DNA from: Brienomyrus brachyistius
Lineage: Eukaryota > Chordata > Actinopteri > Osteoglossiformes > Mormyridae
Length of the DNA stretch: 64,000 bases
Reading direction: 5' to 3'
NCBI RefSeq assembly: GCF_023856365.1
Contig: NC_064548.1
Location: 12,263,642 to 12,327,641, forward strand
The position numbers were made by a program, and so were the translations under genes. The notes below the pieces were generated by a model. That model was given only the letters and a program-made list of their open reading frames with translations. It was not told the origin of the DNA and did no database searches. This document shows, one piece after another, positions 13,301 through 22,300 of the stretch. Each line of letters starts with the position of its first letter. Position 1 is the stretch's first letter.

Positions 13301-16300
13301 GGGTCGGCCACACAGACAGGCACACGGATGGGCACCTATGTGCTTTTTTAGAGGGAAAAGCTGTGTCCGTACTAAATGTGTGCTTTTCACGTGTTTTGAG
13401 TCACATTGACCTTGCAGTGAGACTAACGCACTGTGTGTCAGACGGAGAGGCCAGGCATGGATAGAATCGTTACCCAACAATCAGGAGACGTCTGCCAGCT
13501 GTGTAGATTATGTCTATATTGCGTTGGTCTGTCCGGGGCCAAATCCGAATGTCTGCACTACGCAGAAATAACGTTCAGTATTTGGACATCTGACTATAAC
13601 CCCTCATGGATGTAGATATGAAGTTCAGTATCCGACCTCCAAATCATCAATGTCAATTCTGATACTCCGACTCAAGCATAAATGACAACTAAATTCTAAA
13701 ATCTCAGATCCCTTTATTTTCATTGGACAGTGAGCAGTGGCTTTCTATCAGGACCCAGAGGAAGGCGTCTAAGTTTTAGCTCAGGAAATACTGAAGCGCT
13801 GATAGAAAAAGGCATTCAATCATGTCCTCTCAAAGGCGGATAAAATGTAAGAACCTAAATCGGGGACTTTAAAAATGCATAAAATGAATGATAGTGTCAT
13901 GTAAACTGTCGTGGTTAAATTAGCATTACAGGCAGGAATTACGTCGTAATGTGCTGGGTAATTAGTATATCACGGTACTGTGGTGGTAGCTTCATACACT
14001 GACCACCTGGGCTCTCTGACAAGAGCATTCTCTCTCACACTGCCTGAACCGCATTACCCAGAAGGCCGTAGGAAAGCGACGGGGTTTACACACAGCGAAG
14101 CAGCGTGGCACACACGGTCACCGGGGAGACGGCAGGGGGGCAGGTACCTGGAGCTGCATTTTTGCATCTTTGCTGACACTTTTTGTTCTCCATCTTCTGC
14201 TTGCCCGCTTGTCTTTCTTTGACATATCTACACAATTTGCCTATGGCGCACATGAACAGAAACACACGAGAGGTTGGCAGTGAGACAGCACGTAGGCACC
14301 CATTCCCACGCCTATGCATCCGGCACATTCTATGGCGCGCACTGCACCAGGAGAGGCTCTGGCTGTGATGGAATGACCCCAGAACCAGCCGGTGTTAGCA
14401 ATGACAGACTATGGGACGAGTTCAAAATCTGCGTCAAACCTATGAGTTAAACCGAGGATGATAAATACATGACTGGTAATCACTCGCTTTTAGCTAAACA
14501 CAGGAAAACAAACCGCGAAGTCAAAGAGAATGCAGGGGTCACCAGCCTTTTTGAAACTGAGAGCTACTTCCCGGGTACTGAGCCATATGAAGGGCTACCA
14601 GTTTGAAACACCCTCCTAAACTTACCTAAACTCCATGTATAATAAACATGTTTTAAATGCTTTTTTTAGATAGTGTTATTTTCAAATCTATATAAATGCA
14701 AATGTGATTAAAGAAGAACAGCAACAGGATAAAATTTAATTTTACACGCTGCTTACTGGTGAGTTGTGCTATTTTTATAACAGGTCCGTGGGCGACTCAG
14801 GTGGTCCTTGGGGGCATCCTGGTGCCCGCGGGCACCATGTTGGTGACCCCTGCTTTAAAAGGTTTTCTGGTTCATTTTTTATGCCGCTCAGCTTCTCGTG
14901 ATCTAAACTGTGAGCCAACACAGGTCAGAGCAGCGGGTGCCCAGCCTGCAAGGGCGAGCGTAAGGAACTGCCTCACTGTTGCATGGTGGCACGCATTACC
15001 TGCATATCGCTGAAGCTCGGGGCGGACTGGGTCCTCTGCAGGATCTCCAGACTCTGCAAGAGCCTGCTGAGCTCGATCAGGTTGGACTGGCAGTGAGCAA
15101 GCTCTGGAAGTAAACACACGACATGGGATACATCACTGAAGGGAAAAGGGACTGTTCCACCTGGTCAAAGTCAGTCAGGAGAACCAGTGGCATAGGAGAA
15201 GGTTCTGATGGGCTCTTTCTCTGGTTCTTGGTTGTGTTGACACAGCTGAGGCCTGCCTCTCCCGCACCGCAGGGGCCCGGAGGCCTGCGGACGGCCACAC
15301 GCTGCCCGTGACTCACGCTGCACTCACCCTCGGCACACTTATCCATCTCCTCCCACTCCAGCAGCCAGGCTGCCACCTTGCTCTGGCCGTTGCTGTACGA
15401 GGCTGGAAGGCTGCCACTGCTGCTGCTGGGGGCCGGGGGCTGCCAGGGCAGGCTGGTGGGCTTGGCCTGCGGAGAGCAAGTTGGAGGAAAGCCCGCTCAG
15501 ATCAGCCCAGAAGCTTTGATTCCATGCGTTCAAATACCGGCCTTTGAATGGAACCGTTCAAGTGCTACTCTGTCTGAGAAGCGGTATCTGGGTGATCTGT
15601 CCATAGCCCGAGAACATTGCCCTCACCCGTCAGGACTAATCAGGGCTGCCAGCTCTCAGGCATCTAGAGTGACACTCACGCTTTCACACTCTCACCCTTC
15701 CTTATGCAGGAAATCTTATGGCAAAACCGTATTATCTCTATTATTCCATTATAAACTTAAAATCAGCTACATCAAAAGCGCTGGGGTGGTTTGCAAACCC
15801 TACGGACTATTTACAGGGTGATAAAACTGTTACAAACATGTGAATGTTTCTGCAGACTTATGCTGAATTGAAAATCTCACGCCAGCCAACTGACAAAAGT
15901 TGGTGACACCGGGCTAATATATTGTCTCTGTCCGACACACGTACTGCACCTCCAAAAATCCATCATTGAACAAACACATTTTCTCACAAAATACTTTACA
16001 AAATGAACCTAAAACAACATAATGAGACACCCTTAGCAGCGCAAGAGAAACCTGTCTTTACGCAGCCATTAGTGTAGGGTTTAATGTTTTAAATGGACTT
16101 ACGGAGATTGTTGTCAGAAAGCCATAGTTGTCAGTGTCAACAAGATACAAACTAATTCGCTTTATATTCACAATTAACAGTGATGTTAGTTAGCTAGCTA
16201 ACTATCTGAGTTGTTATAATTAGCGATATAAAATAATGCCAAAAATGTTAACTAGTACCAACATAAATGTTAGTTAAATAGATATCTTCATAATATTATC

Positions 16301-19300
16301 TTTTTATTTGTCAATTCGATGTCAAACGCTATCAGTACACTGAGGAGAATGGCGTATTCCATCTAAATTAGAAAGTCAGTCGGCGAAACACGGGCACGTA
16401 TGGTTATCATGGATATGCTGCTTTTGTAGTTACATATAAAAATATTCATATATTTTTATAATGAGCACAGATGGAATGTACAGACATACACTTAGTAGCC
16501 ACTGTATTAGGTATACCTAAGCAGTATGATGCACTTCTCCCTCAAAAACTGCTTGAAAAATGAACAGATTGAGCATTCAGAAGCATTTCTGTAGACCACA
16601 GTCATACTCAGCTGTTATTTTTGCACTTGTGGCCTTTTCCGTTAGCTTTAACGAGGCTGGCCTTACTTCTCTGACCTTCTCATTTAAAAAGCTGTTTTAG
16701 GCCACAAAAATGCCACCGACTGGATGTAACTGTTCACGGAACCATTCTCCGTAAACGTCTAGACACCGCAGCGCATAAAAATCCGAGTAGTGTGGGATTT
16801 CTGAGATGCCGAAGCCGGCAAGTACGGCAGCAATCACACCAGGTTCAATGCCACTTAGATGAGACAACTGTAACGCTCAGCTGAACAGTAAGTGACCCTC
16901 TTGATCCAGTCTCCAAGCTGTATGTATTGCAGTTGCAGCCCCACGATTCTCTGTTTGAGGGAGCAGGTTTGCCCGATAAACTGGCCACTGAGCGAATACA
17001 TGAACATATACAATTTCGTGTCTATTTATAGATATTAAACCTTTATATATACTTTTCTATATACAGTATTTCTCTTTCAGAAAACAACACTGGCCACATC
17101 TAATTTTTTATAACATAATATTTTTACTTGTTTTAGAAAAGTGTTGTTTTAGTTTAAAAAAAAAAAAAAATAATTCTACCATTCACCCCCAGCCTCACAT
17201 TTTCATAAAACGAAACGTCTGGTATAAAGTGATTCAAGGGCAAACCCCCCACCTTTAATCTGCCCCCCATAAGGTGTAGTTTTGTCAATGACAGTTACAT
17301 TATAATAGTAATCTGCTTATCTGCTTCTCTCATTCAAGGTGATCCTGGATGCTTTGAAATTTTCCACAGTGCGCATTCAAGGCATCATTATGCACAGCTG
17401 GCTTATTAATCGGGCAACAAGCAGGACGGCCAAAGCGTGGGTCGGGGTCCACAGTAAAGCCACACACAGTCCAGTGACAGACCCCTCTGTCTGTCCTTAT
17501 ATAACCTGTGATAGGGAAGTCTTACTGAGAGAGTGGGTTTACTGGGGGTTCTTTAAGGGACAGGGGCTGATTCCATGGAAATATTTGCCTTTCTCGTGGG
17601 GGGGTTTTATTTTATGCATATGGCATGTGATCTTTCCGGTAGCTATAAGCGTAAACCAGGTGAGAAAGTAATTAAAATGTAATGAAATTTAATCAGACAG
17701 GCTGGCCCAATTACTGGCAGCTAACCAGCCCTGAATGTCACCACTTAACAGCCAAATACGACATTTCATTCCAAACAATGCATGCATCCCATTCATAATT
17801 TCCAGTCGGTTTTCAACTCTTTTTCAAATGCAGAGTTGTGTAGACATTCATTTTCCCCCCAATCTGTATTTGCAACACCTATTATTAAAAAGGTAAACAA
17901 TTAAATTCCATCCATTCACCCACCCATCTTCTAACAGCTTATCCTGCTTAGCGTCACCAGGGGGCTTGAGTCCCTCTCAGGAAGCACAGGGCACGAGGCT
18001 GGGGTCACCCTGGACCAGCAGTCAGCAAAATTCAATTCATTTCAATTTTATATAGTACCTTTGCCAACATGGTTGCAAAGCACTTAACACGCGATCAAAC
18101 AGCAGTTTATCTCAGTTTAGGGTGAACAGAATACCGTAAATAAGAGCCAGAGAATGACGAGGGAGAGAAAACTAAACACCATAGTTTGATAGGAGACAAA
18201 AGGCTCTGAGGGTGCAGAACTAACAGCTGCAACGGCACGGCTGCACACTGGGAGCTGAATTTCCAGGGCAATATTTTAATCCACGTGATCTGCTAGAATG
18301 ACGGAGTGTGAAACCTCCTCGTCGCCCCGCCTAAGCGGACACTCATTGGCCTTTAAATAATGCTGATGTTGAATTTCCCCTGCCACTCGTTAAGGGGTCT
18401 GACGCCACGACGAGGAGCTTGACCGAGTGCCAAAGCGCCACCTTTTTTAGAAAAGGTATCGGGAGGATAAATCCCAAAAACGGAGCCGGCAAAAGCAGGT
18501 CGGCATGGTGCTGGCGTTCGGAGCCGGGCTTGGGGGGGTCCGGCAAATCGGCTTTTTTTGCGAGGCTCTCAAATGAGTCATTATTATCCCAGTCGGGCCG
18601 GAACGCCGCTCTTCTCTCGCGTCCGTCACACCCCAGCGAGTGCTCCTCCTGTGGCTCGCTGCAGCAATGCGCAGTCAGGGGGGGGGGCGTGCCAAAGACA
18701 GGCCGCTGGGGATGGGCAGTGGGGTAAAGCAGACCCCATGGAAAGCGGAGCGGAGAGCAAGTAGGGACGCCAAGGGCTTTACCTTTGCCTCGTGCCCGGC
18801 AGTGGTGGGCGGCTGGGGGGACTCTGGGCGGCTGGCAGGGGGAGGAAATGCCCGCAGGGATGCGTCGCGGGGCGAGCGCACGATCTCGTTCTGCCGGTAC
18901 AGCCGGTGATGCCGCAGCTTGGCCACCCAGGAGTCAAACACTTCCTGCGACTTCACCTGTGTGGCAAAGGGGCATCAGTGACCCCGTGAGGCACTGATAC
19001 AGTGACCCCCCCCCCCCCCCCCTCACCGGCAGTGGGGCAGCGCTCACCTTCAGGTGATAGATGTGTTCCTCGGTGTCCAGGTCGATTCTCCTGGCCTTCT
19101 TCTTTATGGACATCACGGACAGGCCCACGTCGATGCTACCATGGAGCTTTCCCTTCTGGATCTTTGGAAGTGGCATGGAAGCGAAGTTGTGACGGCGATG
19201 GCAGCACAGGGCTGGGTCAGAATGGCGAGCGCGAGGGCAGGCACTCTTCAGGCTAGCTTTAGCTCAACTATGTTTGTTCGCTTCTCACAGAGACAAACAC

Positions 19301-22300
19301 AACTGGGACATCTTTATTTATCTCACCCCGAAGAAAAAAATAAACCGGGTGCCTGCCTCCCCAGTTTTAGCGTCAACATTCAGCCATTCCAGAAAATGAA
19401 AATAATAAAATCTAAAATTGACCAGTGACTTTAGCGGGTCCCATAAAAACAGACGAACCATAAACTTCAAAAGGTTGCAAATTATCGATCTGCTGAGGGC
19501 TGCTGCCTGCTGACATCATTGGCTGCTAATGCGAGGCAGTTACAACGGGCCTCGGTCAGCCACACGCGAGAGGAATGAGTCCCGGCCCCCACTGCTGGGG
19601 GGTGCGACATGCCATGCGTGATAGGAGAGGAGGCACAGAGGAGGCCTTACTTACGTCGATGGGTGACTTGGTGTATTTCAGAATCCCGTTGTCTAGAATG
19701 AAGAAACGCTGGTGATGTAAAGACACGGTTTGGTTAGAGGAGAGAGGATGGGGCCAAGTGAGGGAAAGTGTCCCGTACGCCAAGACTGCAGGCCATATCC
19801 AAGCGATGCTACCTTGTGCCACCCCTTCAGGGGCCACTTCCTCTTCTTCAGCATGAAGCCCTCGTGCTTGTCTGGCCGCTGGACGTTAGTCTGGCCGATC
19901 TTCAACCCCTCGATGATCTCCCAGCTATCCGTCTCCTTTAGGAAAAGCGGGTAGGTGAGAGAGGCTCACAAACTGGGGGGAAACGGCTCACGACAGACAG
20001 AACCCCACGATCGACAGGCCCCCCACGGTGCGCTCTCCCGCCCCCGACGGTGTGCTCTCCTGCCCTCGTCGGGGTGCGCTCCCACTTAGCATTTTTGCTT
20101 GGTCTACAATTCTCAGCAGCTTTCCTCTGGAGTGAAAAAATGGTAACGACACGATCGTCCTGTACTGGGTTCTTTCCAAAGCATGTCTCCAGGAAAATGA
20201 GGGAATCCTCCCCGCTTTGTGTACTTCATTTAACCTGCTCAGACTGCATCATTTACCTCCAACTGCGACAGCATAAAGCGATTTAGGACTGAATCAGGCT
20301 CGAAAGTAGAACAGTTACACCATATCAGTGATCAGTAACAAACATCCATCCATCCATCCATTTTCCAAACCGCTTATCCTACTGGGTCGCGGGGGGTCTG
20401 GAGCCTATCCTGGAAGCAATGGGCACAAGGCAGGGAACAACCCAGGATGGGGGGCCAGCCCATCGCAGGGCACACTCACACACCATGCACTCACACATGC
20501 ACACCTACGGGCAATTCAGCAAGTCCAATTAGCCTCAGCATGTTTTTGGACTGTGGGGGGAAACCGGAGTACCCGGAGGAAACCCCACGACGACATGGGG
20601 AGAACATGCAAACTCCACACACATGTGACCCAGGCAGAGACTTGAACCCGAGTCCCAGAGATGTGAGGCGACAGTGCTAATCACTGCACCCCCAGTAACA
20701 AACACTACTACATAAAGAAGTATATTCAGCTCACTGTTCTCAGACCATGAAGTTGTGCATATTTATCCTTGTCCTCTGCCCCCCTCCCAAGCCGACGTAT
20801 GCAGTGTGAACACGTGCCCCCCTCAGAGGCCAGTACTGCAGTCCCAGGTCCCTCCTCCTACCTGCAATAAGGTAGGAGCCATATCACACAGGCAGAGGAC
20901 AAATGCTCCCCTGAGGGAAATTACGAGTTACAACCCCACCCCAGCTTAAAAGGAAATGCCGAGTGTCAGCGAGCTACGTCTGCTGGAGGAGCTTCTCTCC
21001 ACAGGGTGGGAGGAGCAGAATCAGAGAAGAAGCTCGGAGCAGCCAGGTCCAAATGGAGGGATTTCCTGTAAGCTAAGGCTGAAGCACGGGCAGCAAATAC
21101 GGTGACAGAATCATCCGGAAATGAAAAACAAGAAACGCTCAAAAGTCAAGGGGCTAATGAATTAGTGGGTATGTGAGGTCTGCCGCCAAGTGCACAGGAC
21201 ACAGTGTGTGTGCAGCAGTGTGTATGGGGCAGTGTGTGTGGCACACTGTGTGCTGTGCAGTGTGTGCGGGACAGCGTGTGCTGGGGCAGAGTGTGCTGCA
21301 CAGTGTGTATGGGGCAGTGTGTGCGGGGCAGTGTGTCTGGGACACTGTGTACTGCGCAGTGTGTGCAGGACAGTGTGTGCTGCATAGTGTGTGTGGGGCA
21401 GAGTGTGCTGCACAGTGTGTACTGCGCAGTGTGTGCAGGGCAGTGTGTGTGGCGCAACAGAGCATCTAGGCTGCTGCTGGACAATATAAACACAATCGAT
21501 CTGGGATGGGGAAAAGCGCAGACGCGGACGGCTCAGTGTCGGCATGTAACACCCCCTCATCTCCCTAGGGGAGTGTATGTGTGTGCATGTGTGTGGAATG
21601 TGCAAGTCAGCAGCAATGCGGTGTGAGATGGGAGGGTCCACGGAGGCTTCAGGTGGTGCCTGGACTACTCCCCCAAAATGCGGGCGGCAGCCGCCTAACC
21701 CGGAGGTTTATGTGATCGGATGAAGTTGTCTGTGCACCCAAGCGACTTCTCCCTCTCCATCTGGGGCTCCGTCTTAAGACAAGCTCATTTCAGAGGCTCA
21801 GCACAGCTCTGTCATAATCATGCCTTTAATTGGTCCATGGCCTCCCCGCAGCGACCAATCAGACAAAGCCCATCAGAGCTGCTGGAGAAGCTGTGACCAC
21901 CTGGCTCAAACTACTCTGCATACCTCTAGGTCTTCACAGCGACCATTATCGACACGGCACATAACACACATGACAAAGGGGGTCCTTGCACAGTCTCCGC
22001 CCACCCCAATGTCACGCGGAGTGATTTACTGGAGTCCCTACCCTCCAGTGACTGAGCGGCAGGTGCAATTTCATGAGTGTGGGTGGTATTTTACGACACT
22101 GCCAGCATCGTCATACGAGTGCATCCAGAAACTCCCCAACAGCATCTCAGTCACTGCAAGCATCAGTCATCACTGGCCAGAGAAGATCCAATCAACTGCG
22201 CTAGTCTCAGTATCCCCTCAGCTGAGGACAGCCCTGCACTGGAGAGGAGCCCCCAGCTCGTAAACCGTCTGTTTGTGGAAGCGGGTGGGGGGCGGGTTTC

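Noticed and set aside
21154..21641. Cys/His/Thr-rich frames on both strands
   Set aside because: Produced by the GTGTG/CACAC minisatellite; all frames are open because of composition, with no conserved protein.
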